Positions 22,223 to 37,200 of a DNA stretch of 64,000 nt are shown piece after piece; position 1 is the first letter of the stretch; the number at the start of each line of letters is the position of its first letter. The position numbers and the translations under genes were made by a program. Below the pieces are notes generated by a model. The model was not told where the DNA came from. It saw only the letters and a program-made list of their open reading frames with translations, and made no database searches. This DNA is from Steromphala cineraria (lineage: Eukaryota; Mollusca; Gastropoda; Trochida; Trochidae). The DNA lies in NCBI GenBank assembly GCA_916613615.1, contig OU744727.1, forward strand, positions 17,120,093-17,184,092. The letters are read 5' to 3'.

Positions 22223-25200
22223 ATGGCGATTATTAAATCGTTCTTGTGCTGGGCTAATACTCGAACCGGATCCGCTGTCTCTGGATACTATAGTCTGGTA
22301 CGTATGGTGAAACTGTCTTTTATTTGCTTAATACTTTGCGCCCTAGTGACACATTTTCTCACATATCCAGCGGTGAATTTCGCACGGAAACCGATCCTTA
22401 GAAGTTTAATTTTAGAGGCCTTGGTAATTAACTGTTATGAGAACACTGTGGCTTGTTAATGCTGCACTTAACCACATTTTCCGCTGTACTTATTAACGTC
22501 AAAAGTTCGCTCGACCTACTGTTATAAAAGTGTCATGAACGATCGACTTACCATCACATTCCTAGAAGGCTCATTTTCATTTAGAACTGCCATTCATGCA
22601 TCATCATTCTGTGGGGTAGAGTAACATAGGATAGCCATGTCATCAGGACGTGTACATTGAATAACACCATTTGTATATGTAAATTCATGTTTGTCTTGTA
22701 GAAGTTATCCAAGTTTCAAAGATGTCATTTATGAACCGTTGTCACTTTGTTCACCTTACCAAACACGTACATACCCAAACACGTACATATGCGATTGCTA
22801 AGGCCATTATTTAGATATTTTGTTGTTGCAAAACATTTCATATCTTTCTCATACCAAACTCAAACATCCATCAATAACACTTTGCATAATATGTAGATAA
22901 CAGAGCAGCTTTTACTTATATAAAATAAATGCATTTTGATAAGAAACGAAGTCATCGAGATAAAAAGTAGTTTCTATCAGGTCATATTAACTTTAGGATT
23001 TATAAGTCATGTCTACATGTCAATCAATGAATAACGCTCCTCAATATGTTAACAAGACGCAGTGATGCAAGATAAACATTGTGGAAAAACGCGTTAACTT
23101 GAGTGTTGACCAAAACATTATGTTCATTAAAACTTATATTTATAGTTTAGAAAATAAAAATATGTCAGATTTATGCAAATATTCTCTCCAAAAACAATAT
23201 GTGTGTTATAGCTTGATAAGAAAAAGATTTTACCTCACCTTAAATAAGAATTTGTCAAATGAATATTTTGCGTTTAAATAGTAATGGATTCTATGAGAGG
23301 AGGAACTACAAGGTCATTTGACAAAGATTTCATAATCATTATAAATAATACAAAATGAACAATGTCAAAGGACACATTAACATGTCATGAGGATTTGAGA
23401 TTTGCATGTCATTCAATTTGACTTTTAAATGATCTAAATTTTTAGTGTCAGCTTTTAGAACTAAGTAGCATTGTTCAAGAGATTAATACATATCCTTGCA
23501 TTATACATATATGTCATTTAGATTTAGAATTAAATCTGACAATTTTAGTGGGATATGCATATATGTCACTTAGATTGTAAATAAATCTGACATTGTTAGA
23601 TTTGAAAGTACACTAGTCTACATTTTAATTCAGACATTCAGTGGAAAATGCATGGTTGGGGTGGCAATCTTCATGCCGTCATACTTTGAATAATATTTTT
23701 TCGTGTCAGATGCTAAACCTTCGTCAAGAGATTCAAAGGGATGGCATCGTTTACACCGACAGCTGACAGGGGGTGAGAAGACGATAAATTACTTCCGCGA
23801 TAATTATACGCTTTCGCATCCACATCGTCTCTGCTCACGATTCAACAAAACACAAAAGATTCCCCTTTTAACTAGGCCAACGTCGTCTGCCATTGTGTAA
23901 GCTTGACCATCAAAACTCTGTACGTCTGATCATCAAAACTCTTCACAAAACTGGATGCAATCTTCATAAACTAAACCGCCGTCTATTCATGTACCAGAAC
24001 CTCGCCTATAGGTTATATTCGTGTGAACGGAAACTTGCTTGTGAAATATAATACACTCAGACCCAGTGACAGTGGTGAATGTTTGGCTTCTAGATTGCAT
24101 TAACATCTTTCCATTTGAAATGACTCATTAAATTTCTGATGTGATTTAAGGAGACGGTAGTAATAGAAACTTTCTTTTAATCCTGGGGCCTGTCGACTTC
24201 ATACATGTGTTAGAGCGATAGATGTGACGCCAGCTTAATTTCCACAGGGCCACTAAAACAGAAACCATTTGAGAAACCATTTCATTAGCCTATATGGAAC
24301 AAACAGGTGCTTTGCTGCTGATAAGCTAAACCAGTTTCTTCATAATCGACGACATAGTTCGTTTTAAATTATATTTTCTTTTAACATCTTGCACGAATTG
24401 CACTATCGGTATACGTATGTATGTTTCTTCCAAAGAGATATCATGGATAAATTTGTCAATATTGTGTTATGGATAAAATGTCAGAAGTGACCAGTGTCTT
24501 CTTAGAATCTAAGATTTTATAAAGAATGAAATGAGGTATTAAATGTCATTCAAGCAAGTTATTTTAACAAATATCAGATAAGCTAGTGTTGTTAGTTATT
24601 TCATAAATGTTAGCATAACTATACCACAAAACTGAAACGCCCTAGGGACATGTGATTATATGATTCAGTGTTTATTGTAACACACCTAGGGTACATTCAA
24701 TCAATCTACCCTGAAGCTATAGTTAAACGAGGGCATGATTTGACACATCAGATATAGTAAATTGGCACAGGAAGAGCGATAAAACATATGAACGACTGTT
24801 GAAATAAAAGGACAATAATATCTACATCAATTTTGATATTCATGGCTGTATACTAATGATACTATTCAATGATAATTGCTTTTGCGAAAAATATCACATT
24901 TCATTGCACTCAATTGTAATTGAGTAATCTCAGATATGCATTGGTAGAGCATGGTTGCTAAATTCACAATATATATATATAACGTTTGGTATAGGAATGC
25001 TATCCTTTGCCAATGGGGACAACAAATAATGACTTGTTTAACTAAACTTGTTCGTGGGTTTTTAGAAACTGGACTACAGTGTTTGTTAGTAACTGTCATT
25101 TTCATATTATAATAGAATATTTTAGTCACATCAGGATTATGTTTCACTTATATTATCACTTAATAGTTACTGGAAACTAATCAGTCAAATGTCATTATTT

Positions 25201-28200
25201 AATAACACGAATGTCTTTGATGAGCAGGTGCTGCAATACTACCTAATACAAAAACTACAGGGTCAAGTTACGTGGGTTTCATTCAACCTTTGGCCTTCGA
25301 TGAGAAAATGAAGGGACTTGTTGAGAATCTTGAGAATGTTTGCATTGTTTCATCGGCTTAAACAACGAGGCATTTCTGTTATCCCTATAATTAAACATAA
25401 AGCTAAAGTGAATATACACCATCGGTTATGTTCGTGGTCACTTAGTGACTTTGTGAATCCTTCGATTGACCACCTCTATGGTTGCAGATTAGCACATACA
25501 CGTTGAAAATGATCATGTACATGTTTCGGACAGTTCAATGTCTGTATGGGTCTGGACGGGAAGTTAACATAGCTTCCTTTGATGAGTTTTATCACATAGG
25601 AGCGAAACGCATGCACGTTCCTTTTAACCTATGGAGCGAGCTAACAAGGCTCTGTCACTACAGATTGCCTGTATTAGAAAGGTCACACCGTCGTGAGGAG
25701 AACACACACCATTACCAACTGCAGCGGTCTCCACTAGTCTTAACATTCCTGCATACCTCTCCACCCCGGTCTAACAATACACCCATATTATCCACAGTCC
25801 GGTGAGAAGGCTCTCCGGCCGCTGGGCACTGGTCAAACTGTCACGTCCCCTCATTACAGCTCCTGGGGGTCCTTGTGACATGGGTCAGGGGTCGGAGGTC
25901 AGGGATGGTGTGATACAGCTGTATATAACACTTCCTGAACCCTTGCTGTCTGGCAGGGAATCATGCCGTCTATTATGCAATTAATGAATGTCTCTTGCAA
26001 CGATTGCAGGCATAATCAGTAGTTGTCAGCATGTGCTGTTTGAATGTCCAGTTGCCAGGTTGTTTGGAACGGATCTTCAAGAGATATGCCACATAATGTG
26101 TACACATCTCATACTGTATGTTCAAACTCGACAAAGTGCTTGTTATCAAGACTGAAATAGTCTCTTAAAAATTCTTAACAATTGAAATAAAGTTCTCGTT
26201 TATTGGCAAGACTTTATTGCCAGTGGGACAAGTCGACTCATAATGTAATCTCAGGGCGACCTAAAAAGAGCTTTATAGAGAATTGGGGAGACATGAAATA
26301 TATTCATTAAACTACACCCCTTATATTACATTCTTTGTATGTTCTAATAATGTTTGTATTATAACTAGATATATCTTGTAAATTAAGGCCAAACGTGTTT
26401 TAGTCATCAGTATCAAGTGATAATGAAATCACAACGTGTCGGTGTATCTTGTCAACACGGCAATCACGAAGTGTATGTGTTGGTTGCATTAATGATCAAC
26501 TTAATTACTTTTGTCAAGCAAGAGGGTGATGATATGTAAGAATACATCGTGAAATATTGCTGTCAAACATGAATGAAATACTTCAAACGTCTTCCTACTT
26601 TCGAGCATATTTTTTTCTTTTCTGTGACATGCTTTAACTGAAAACGGTGGATCATTTCTTCTTCTAATTGTTCAAATAGTTTTTAAGGATATAATACAAA
26701 TTGCTTTTGAACTGATCTTGTCTAGTAGTGAAATATGCCAACTTGAGACGTGCAGTGGTTACAGGCTATTTCAATCTAATGAGTTTATCTCATTCCCCGA
26801 CCCTGTTTTTTCAGAACAAGATGGTAAAATAGAATATTGGATGTCCTGAAAATCTGCTAGCTGTCTGGTTGTGAACCATGTCAACGCGTACATCGCAGGA
26901 TGTCCACGGCAGATTTTGCTTTTACCATACTATTAATGAGTTTTTTCGTTTTTCTTTTTTGTTTTGTGCATTCAGAAACACTTGAAAGCTTTCTAATATA
27001 TTTACCTGTTGTTTTCTTATGGAGGATTTTTATTAAACCATTTCAAAACTGTAAGATACGGCATCTGTGCAACAGACAAGAGTTGTTCGGTTAATGCTTA
27101 GACAGAAGGCTTAACGAATGATGCACTCTTTTGTCTTATTCTGAATAAGAATTTGCCAAAGAAAGACAATTCTCCATTAAAGAGTTGGTTTCAATTATAT
27201 ATAGTCTTTAAAAATGTATTTGTATTCAATTAATCGACATTTTCTTAAATAACTATTGAACGCAACGCTAACACTGCAATGTATCTCTGCATGAAGTCGA
27301 TCACGACTCTGCATGCATTGTTGGTCGCCGTCATACCAAAGACATTCCATGTGAAATTTACTACCTTTGAGACAATAAAACAACCACTTTCATTCAAAAA
27401 CTTCATAGAACGTGTATGACATGGTATCCCTTCTTGATCGTAAATCACGCACAAGTGAAATCGTTGACCATCCTAACGTTTACTGACCCTTTACGAAATT
27501 TCCCTAAACTTAAAAGTATTTACTTTGAACGATTTATGGGATTCACCCGACCTTTTAAGGGACTATACATATTTAATTAAAGATAATCATTTCTACAAGC
27601 TAAGCCCTTCTGATGAACTTCAATTTCAGATTATATCCATTTTCTCTGTAATGGTAAGTAATGTCCTATACCCGTACTCTGCTCCGATGGACGTAACTAT
27701 GGTACATCATCAATAATTAACCCTCGTTATCTTTTATTCGCTCAATAAACATTTCAGAATCTCGTTCGATTGAAATTCTATTGAGTATCTGCTTCCAGGA
27801 ATGCAATTGACTGACAGATTTATACTTGCCTGACATAACACAGATCGATGCGGGTCGGAAATGCGATAACTTTATCAGCGATTGAGCTATGCTAATCACA
27901 GAATTGTAAGGACGATCATTACAGAGTAGGATGTGGGTATGTTAAGGGTACGACACGCACCTACGTCATTCGTATGGATTTTGTCGTGGAATTTCTACCC
28001 CTTTCCCAAGCTCCCTCGATGAATTATTGAGAAATTCTTCAATGAGGTAGCGCGACGTATCTGATGGAGTTCGGGGAGATAAGTTATTGACTTGCTAACC
28101 ATCTGCCACGACAGTTCGCCATATGCTGTAGGAAACGGACATCTCAGTCAGCCAAGGCTAATAGGGAAACGGAACCTGTTTGTATTCGTTTGTTCCAACG

Positions 28201-31200
28201 AAAACAGCTGACTCGGCATGTCTGTTGATTTAATGTGCCCTTTAAAATAATAAGAAATATCTTGGGCTCATTATTATATCCGTTACAACATCCCTCAGCT
28301 GTTCCTTATTAAAACGTATTCCGGGCTCTGAAATTATTCTGCAAAACTCTTGGATTCACTGCAGGAACCATCCCAGCTTTGGATAATTTGTATAGCATTA
28401 CCTTCCATTCCAGAATTATTAGAAGTAGCTGCTATGGTTATTGAAAGTTTACCGAACACATGTCATATAAGCAAAGGTTGTCTTGACTCGTACTCCTATT
28501 TTCTATTTTTGTTGTCGTCACGTCGCCTGTTTCCTAAACACGTTCATAATCTGAAGTCTACATTAACAAACTTTATTCTCCTAAGCTCATATTGATATAA
28601 TTGAACAGACACCATGTCTTTTAAGAAATTGATATATCTAACACTGACTAAATGGGACTAAAAGTTTTATCTTTTACACAAGAACACTGGTCAAAGAAAA
28701 CATGATTTATAATGGTTATATACGTAGATTTTATTACTTCATTATGGTATTGATAAAAAGACAAACAAAGTAAGACTGATGTTTCCGTTTGGGATTCACG
28801 CTTATGTGACCTTTCGGCCAATTGTTACAAATTGGTTCATCATTTCATTGAGAAAACAAATCAATTAACTGTCAGGCTTGAAAACCAGCTTTAAACCTCA
28901 AGAAAGCCACGTAACTTCCAAACCTCGATCACACTTGACCAGTGGTCAACAAAGGGTGAAAGTGGACGTCAATTACTGCAGAGTTCATGAGAGAAGATGG
29001 ACAAGAGGGGAGATCTGGCGGGTATTGATAGTGTTTAATGACCCGCCAGACTTGTAATCTGTGTTTGTTTGTTCGCAGCGGTGGTGGGCAGGGGGATGTT
29101 CTCTTACGTATTGCTTTAACCCCGAGGCTGGCGTCACAAGTCGTTATCTCTATCAGCCCCCGGAGAGGGATGTTTGCCCTGAGATAACAAGGCCAAGGCA
29201 AAATAAAGTGACATTGCCGCTGTATAAAGATGTAGATGTAAGGAAGTTTGCTAAAGATAACGCTATCGTGTATTACACCCGGGCCATTAATTGTTATGAT
29301 CCCTTTAAACAGGTTCATCGAAGGTAGATTATCACTCATAACGACTATTGCGATTAATTATGCATGCGCATTTCGATAATGGTATCATCATTAGATAATG
29401 CCGATGAGTATATCATTGAAGGAAATATTAAGTTGAGCAAATGATTTCAAATGTTAAGGTTTGTCTTTAATTGATTTTCATCAATGGACATGAATATTTG
29501 AAGCTTAATTCCATTCAAAGCAGTTGGTTCTTGTAGACTTTGATGGTCATCCATGACCAAATGAAGTCAGCAAGTGTATTGGCTATGTTAAAGTCCGAAT
29601 GCCAAAAGAAAAATACCAGGATTTCAATAACAGGCAATAAAAGTATCCTTGACCTGTCGCGAACGAGAGTTTCATCTGCCACCCCATGAACTCTTTTATC
29701 TTGCCTCTGTCAGGACTTGAGATGTATATCACCTGCTTTGTAAAAACATCCATAAATCGACAGACTAACCTTTCCCCAGACCCCGCAGTGACCACGACAG
29801 TGGCGGCGACCATCCATAACATTGATTCTCTATTGAGATGAAAAGGAGGCGTTTGAGACACATTTAAACCCTTCATCATTGCACTTTAAGACATAGACTT
29901 GCAAATCGTCACTGAAAACATTTAAATATTTTATCCAGAACAGGGATTCCTAAAAAGGGAGGTTTACGCATTTACACATTTCGCCTTTGCAGTTAAAGAT
30001 GTTACTCACACTTGGTTACTGAAAATTTATAGACATTTCACAGAACGGTAATATTCTTTGAGGATATCGGCGTTTAGGACACAATTTAACTTTGCGATAT
30101 GGACTCACAGTCCTCTGTTTGCAATGCAACATTACAAGAGAGAAGAATTACATTTGTTTTTGACGAACTCTTTATTCTGATAATCGCTCTAGTACAAAAG
30201 TGATCATTTCCTTAGTAAGGAACTCTGAGACAGATGTTTGGGGGTTGCAAACATGACTTTATGTTATTTTCCGAAAGAATCTATCTTTTATAATCGTTTG
30301 AATGGCAAATATTTACTCTAGTTCATAAGCCACTTGAGAACTATAAGATGAAAATTTATATTCACCATTCAGTACCGTTCTAGGTTTAATCAAGCAGAAA
30401 TCGGGGCTACCGTGAAAGGTGCTAGTTTGAACATCAATGAGTCATCTAAATTTGCTTTAATGACCCCGCTGTGAGAAGACAAGTGAAATCAGCCAGAGAT
30501 GAGGGAATAGTTAATGGTGATTCTCCTGGGGTGAGGGATGAACTCCGGGGGTGAGGGGTGAACTCCGAGGGTGAGGGATGAACTCCGGGGGAGAGGGGTG
30601 AAAGCCCGAGGGCTGGTGTCCCTCATTCATCATTAGTTATTGTTGAAACGGAATCGGTTCATGTATTGTTTTCTAATCCTTCATGAATCGTTGACCCATG
30701 ATGTCGCTTTTGTTTATGGCTTGCTAAATAGTTAATAGTCTCGTTGATCTCTTAACTGCAGATTCTGCTTTAGATGTGGTCGGGTAGGATTTATTGTACA
30801 TAAAGTGTCGTGACACTATAGCTTATTTGCAGCGAAGCAAGAACCAACACAATACACAGTTTCAGTCATTTTCAATACCAGAGCAATAAACCGGAATTTA
30901 CAATCGTAAGGAATGTGAGATACGCGTAGAGGCCCTTTGTTTCGATGTTTTAGAAATACTAGCCCTGATCACGCTAATGAAAGCTATGGGTAGAATGTAC
31001 ACTTTTGTTTTTGCTTGGGGTAGTTTTTATTTCATGTTCATGTAAAATGTTTATACTTAAATAATAATCAGTAACCGAAATAAAAAAGTTAGAAATTAAA
31101 GGATCTTTTCGTAAGTCTGGAACTGTTTGCAAGTCTTATTCCCACTTTGGGAATGAAATCTTGAAAAATCAATATAGGCAATGACTCGATCTGTAAAAAC

Positions 31201-34200
31201 TTCTTTTTCAACGAGGTGGTAAATGTATTGACGACTACAAATGTTTGGAATATCTTATCTGGATTATTAGAATTCTTCGAATAATGATACCTAACTGAGC
31301 CCTAATTTTAAGATAATAGAAACCAATGGACCATTGAGTTACTTTACGAACAATAATGACTAATGTGTTGTGAATTAGAATATTTTAATGCTCGAATTCA
31401 TTTGACGAAACATCCTACGACTGTTCTTGACATTCCATTCTGATTTAGATCACTCCCTCCTCAAACTAAGTGACAACAGAAGGTTTGAACACACCAGTAA
31501 TTATTTCCGGTAGAAGACATTGACGGTTGACCATCTTCAGTGAAGTGGATAGATAATGTACACCAAGCAGTGGTTGTCTTTACGAACCAGTCGCCTGTGT
31601 CCACTTAATATGTCCCCTGAATACCATCTGTCATATTCATTAACTCTCTGTCAGGGATGCCACTACTCATGTACTCGTTAGCTTGTGATCCTACATTAAT
31701 GTGTTCTCTTCAATGGAATAATCCTACTCTTATGGCAGCTGGGTATTCTACTCTGCCATATGTTTTCCCATATGCCTTTCGTTCTGCCTCCGAGTTGAAT
31801 ATTTATAGGGATTTTCTAGACATTTAGTCTACATGCAGCCTCTATTTATGCAGACTTAATCCTTGAAATAAATGTTTTGCAACGTATTATTGTTGGGAAA
31901 AGGAAGTTTGTTTTTGATATTTTTGTATAAAGCCATTTCGAAGTCTATTGGGCTGACAACATCCATTTAAAATCATCATTATTTCACAATATGTTCTCTA
32001 TTTCTTTCTCTTTTTATATTGACATGCTGGTTGTGAAAGTTCAAAATCAAATATGGGATTTTAAGTTTTAACGATTTTAACAAACACAGTTTATATCTTA
32101 ACATCGTCACGAACTCAAGTACAAGAGATTATATCCTACTCACAGAAAGCAAATATTTAGCTTCAGCATTGTCATGTGTGATGTATGGTATACACATAAT
32201 GGCGATAAGCTCTTATACAAAGGACCTTATAAAAGGGTAGGTTCCTTTGACTCATCGACAACGAGGTATGAAGAGGTATATCCTGTCCATCAGTAAGATC
32301 AATGATACGCTATATAAGCCACTCCTTTCAAGCACAGCATGATATTTCGACGTTTCGCGTTATTATGAAGCGACGTCTTGTACTTATCAACCCATCTACG
32401 TCCATATTCAAACATCACATTTGGACGTTTCGCGTTATTATGAGTCGTCTCCTCCTACTTATCAATCGATCTACGTCTATATTCAAACATCACTGACCCT
32501 TTTGCCACAGCATGCTATTTGGACGTTTCGTTATATAATGAGTCGTCTCCTCGTACTTATCAACCCATCTACGTCTATATTCAACCACCACAGTGACCCT
32601 CCTGTAGTCAGTGATACCCAGCCCTTCCTTTGAGTAATGAAATCTCCCCGTGAATCGAAAGTCAACAAATAGCGATTGTAGGTTCTCACGGGGCCTCTGT
32701 ATATGTAAATAGGTTTAACGACACCTGTAGCCTTTAATAGAGTACACCGCCAGCGAGTGACCACCTAATTACATTTCACATTCATTTCTGGTCACGTATA
32801 ATTCAATTTACTTCTTTCTCCTTGCTTCAGTCAAGATGTTACAAACACCATGTGTTTATCGTATTGACCAAGATTCTCTCTTGTCATATTTCTCGTTCTG
32901 GTCATAATCTTGTTGTTGAGGGTAAACACAAGGCAAGGTGTGACAACGGTATATCCTATATTCAAATGTGCAATTTACCTGTTGAGATATGTCCCATTTG
33001 TACCTGTCCCCTTTGATCAGTTCAACAATTTCAGGTAGATACATCCACCTGCTTGTTAATTACAGGTGACTTGGTCCCCCACACCTTTACCCCAGGTTGA
33101 GTTTCAAACGTATTGTGATACCTGTCCAGCTTAGCATGCTTTAACCCGGTCATTATGCTCGACTTGGACAACTCTTAAAGTGTTGAGTTAAATAGCTAGG
33201 TTCGCTAGAAATCTCATAGTTGTTTTATTGTCAGGCATTCTTCCTTTCACTTGTAAACAATGTTTTATTGCTTGATAAACCCTCCGACGTGCTGGGTGAA
33301 AGGATCATGAAATCCAACCTACTTCATTCTGTTATCCCTTTCTACTTTTATGACACTTATGGTATCTGAAACGTGTGTTTAATAAATGCCACGTTTTATT
33401 AGAGAAATTCTATCAAAGCTTTGAAGGTATTGTTTTCATATGTTCTTCAATGAGTGACAAGAGAGAGATACTTCCTGTCGTTATTATTTTAGCTATTCAT
33501 AAACGATAAAACTCCAATTTATTTTGAATATACGAAACTGCTTTTCGACAACAGAAGCACACTTCTTATTAAACTTCTATCATTATTAACATGAAATTAT
33601 TCATACTATGTTTAATCAATAAGTTGCAATTTCCTGAACGCCGTTTGCTGTAGAACACTTTAAATCTACATTCCTGAACCTTTAATGTCTTTTGTAATAT
33701 CATATGTAATGTATTTTATACATGTTTATTTAGTAAAAGGTAACGGAACAAACAATATGACTATCTCTTATATGTCTCATATGTTCCTATTCATTTGACA
33801 ATGACGATACTTTCAAATGGATATGATTATCTAAACCATTGAATGATAAGATTTTAAAGTTTTACTATTTTTTTTGTCATATTAGCTTTTTATTGACGTT
33901 ATGCCCGATTGTAGTATGACGCCACATACCAATACTCGTGAAAACATTATGGCCATGTGACAAATGTGAAATGTGCTCATACGAAGAATATGACATTGTT
34001 AATGTTTTACCTTATTGTATAATGGTATCACTAACTCAAGTGGTATAATTATATTAGTTCATTTGCATAACTGAGATATTATCATCATTATTATAAGAAC
34101 CTCTTCCCTTGCAGGTAATATCTGTGATGTGTCTAGCCTTCTACCTCTTCCGCTATATCGGCCTGGACGCAATAAGTGTATCCATGGGTAAGTTATGTCT

Positions 34201-37200
34201 CAGATCTACCAAAATACCATGATGCTTTGTTTCACCGGGACTCTTGTTATCAGCTATACAGTAGATGCCAGCAGCAATTGAGATAATGTCTGTCTCTGTG
34301 ATGATGGAAATGCATGTGCACAGCATCTACAGTGGAAGCTAATTTTACTAGCAGTGATAATGGATTGCTTTGACTGTGGGGTGCATCTACTGTTTCTATC
34401 TGTGTATTTGATCTCTCGTTGGTGAATAAAGGGAAACATTGTTTTACGTTCTGAGGTCACAAGGATCAATTTCAGTGGCAATGGTCATAATGATATATTT
34501 TTGTGTAACTAAGATCTTTAGATCATGTTAATGTTTAAAGAAAGGTTAAGAGTATATATACATATGAACGATTGTGAAAACTTATGATTGTTATATTGTT
34601 AATTTTTCAAATCACTTTCTATCAATTCTGAAGTGGCAAAGGGAATGTTTTTATGTTTGACACTTTCCTCTTTATGAATAATTGTTTTGTATTCTAGCCA
34701 GATACAAATAAAAGGGTCTTGATAATTTGACCTTGATTGATTTACAATGTAAACGATTTCCCAAAATTTATTAGGATCTCTGAATATGTCGGTCTCCATC
34801 AAAGAAACGAATCTTTACCTCGGACTTTGTGTAAATATTCTGCTAATCCATGGTCCACTCAGTTTGCAATATCTATTTACAGCAACAGAGTTTTCTCAAT
34901 AAGTTAGATAAATATGATTTCGCTTCATAAAGTTGACGCGTTGCTATACATGTTGGGTTGAATATCGTTGATGGAGTATCACGTAGACTGTAGTTTCGTT
35001 AAAATCGAACACGCTTATTTCAAGTCACAAATATTTTAATTAGTCGCGAATATATATCATAGATAGATGTCATTTCTATTTGTATCGTACGTAATAATTC
35101 ACGAAACTAGATACTTATGTTTGTAAGATACAATCATATATATACCGATTAATAATATCAACATACATTGATCTTTTAGGCTAAAGATAATATTCCTATT
35201 TTCATAACAAACAGATTCATCAAACTAGATCTTTCGTTGGAAAATACATTTATTATACCCTAAAAACGAAAGCTATCAATTATCATGAACTTGATCTTTT
35301 TAGGATGGATATATAAGTCCAATCATATCGTACATAATAATTCATCAAAGTAGATCCTAATGTTTGAAAGATAAGATATCCGTTATTGTTGTAAATAATA
35401 ATAATAATTCATCAATTGTCATAAACTTGATCTTTTTAGGATGGATATATAAGTCCAATCATATCGTACATAATAATTCATCAAAATAGATCCTAATGTT
35501 TGAAAGATAAGATATCTTTTAGCGCCGTAAATAATAATATTCATCAATCATCATAAAGCTGATCTGTATATTGCAGAGTTCCGAGGCATTGTGTATGCTG
35601 GCTTTGTTCTCTACTCTCTGATGATCGCTGTCTCGTTGATTCTCTTGCCTGGGGTCTACATGGTAAGTACCAATCATAAACTGGTCTCTTTGTCTGTCAT
35701 AGAGACTATAAACAACCCTTTGATGAACGACTTGTGTATTTATGGAATGGGGAGGTGTCATTGTTCATTCTGCAATATCATCTGATTCCATTTCGCTAAG
35801 AAGTCATGATGGTTTAACGTGGACCTCTCTCTTTATTATGTGAGGGATATGTATTTCATCTATTCTAATATGATTGTTGTTAGGGAATATCTCTTCTTGA
35901 ATTTATACTGAGGATTCATTTAGCCTAAAATATTTTGATCGAAGTTGTTTTAAGAGTAACAAATGGAACTATATATATAAATAATTTATAATTTATTTTC
36001 TTGAAATAAGATATTCTGTTTACATGCATTTATGTCAAGTTAAACTGAGGACATTTATTTGCTTTAAGATAAGACGGGTGTTGTGAAGTGAAATTTAATA
36101 CCAGTTACTGAATATTTGCATAACGTATACCCTTTGTAAATCACCAACTCTTGATACATTAGCACGTTTTCAGAGGGAATATAAGGTGATGTCAGAATAA
36201 AATTAATGATTTCAATTGAAAGATGATGTTTTATAAGTAAATGATGCAGTAATAAAACAAATGTATGATGTAAAGTTCAGCCATGCGATTCCTTTTTCTT
36301 ACACAAAATGAATAAAAGGTGTTCACACAAAAATGGCCTCCAAAGAACTTTATGTGAATCTTTATAATTTGCTCTCTGACTATAGATGATTGGTTTGTGT
36401 AATTATATTTTTGACACTATCAAAATAATACATATAGCATTAACGTACAATTATCATTGAAAAATTGAAGATATAAAATGTTCAACAAACGTGCTACTGC
36501 CCCTTTAAGATAGCTTTTAGCCCATATCAGAAAAACTCCATCGGATTCATTTTCAAATTGCATACGCAAGCATAATTTTTATGTAATGCTTAAATGACTC
36601 TGGCAAACCAATTGTAAATATTTCTGTCTCATGGGAGTCTCCTAGCTGTAAGTTAAGGTGCCGCGACTTTCCCTAGCGAACAAACCACAGTTATTGCCGT
36701 TTGGAGACCTGCAATACGAAACAATGCTTTCATTCATGGCCACTCATTGTGTATACCTATTGAAATAAGGATCTAACATTCCTGTAATATCTCGACGAAC
36801 TATCGAAGAAAATAAAGCCATTATTCACAAGGAAGGTCAATAGAGCGAAAACAGGATTTGAACTTTTAATTACGATTGTGTATTTATCTACTCATCGAGT
36901 TTACTGGAGACAGGACCGATATTTGCCAACCTGACCAGACCAGTGACTAATTAGCTGAACCCCTCTAGAATAAGTAGCTTATAAGCCCTGAAACGTATAT
37001 CCTATTGTACACAAAGGGATCTAGGCTTGACCGCTATGAACCTCACTAGATTACACCAGTAGGGACTATTTCTAGTTTGATAATCATCTTAGAGTTTCGA
37101 TAGGTTGTGTAGATAGTTCTTCTAGTGTCATTAGTGGCACAGTTTGGAAAATTAGGTAACGTTTAGCCTAGGGTGTTATGTGAATGAATGGGCCATCCAC

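Larger units (their letters stand above)
22298..34114. other. Intron 1 of the LAPTM-like gene (11.8 kb)
   Basis: Mostly AT-rich and unique sequence. Recognised contents, listed separately: a decayed LINE end (~26.0-26.2 kb), a hairpin (29.0 kb), a 20-bp minisatellite (30.5 kb) and a three-copy repeat (32.3 kb). There is also a weak ~60-bp tandem pair near 23500-23605 (ATATATGTCA...TTTAGATT). A long first intron often holds regulatory elements, but none can be shown from sequence alone. Confidence 0.6.

Noticed and set aside
25318..25984. Cluster of plus-strand ORFs in intron 1
   Set aside because: Overlapping short frames without domains, next to a decayed LINE end; probably repeat debris.
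28929..29339. 136-codon minus-strand ORF and 88-codon plus-strand ORF over the same block
   Set aside because: They overlap one another on opposite strands within an intron and show no domain; they reflect a GC-richer stretch with few stops.
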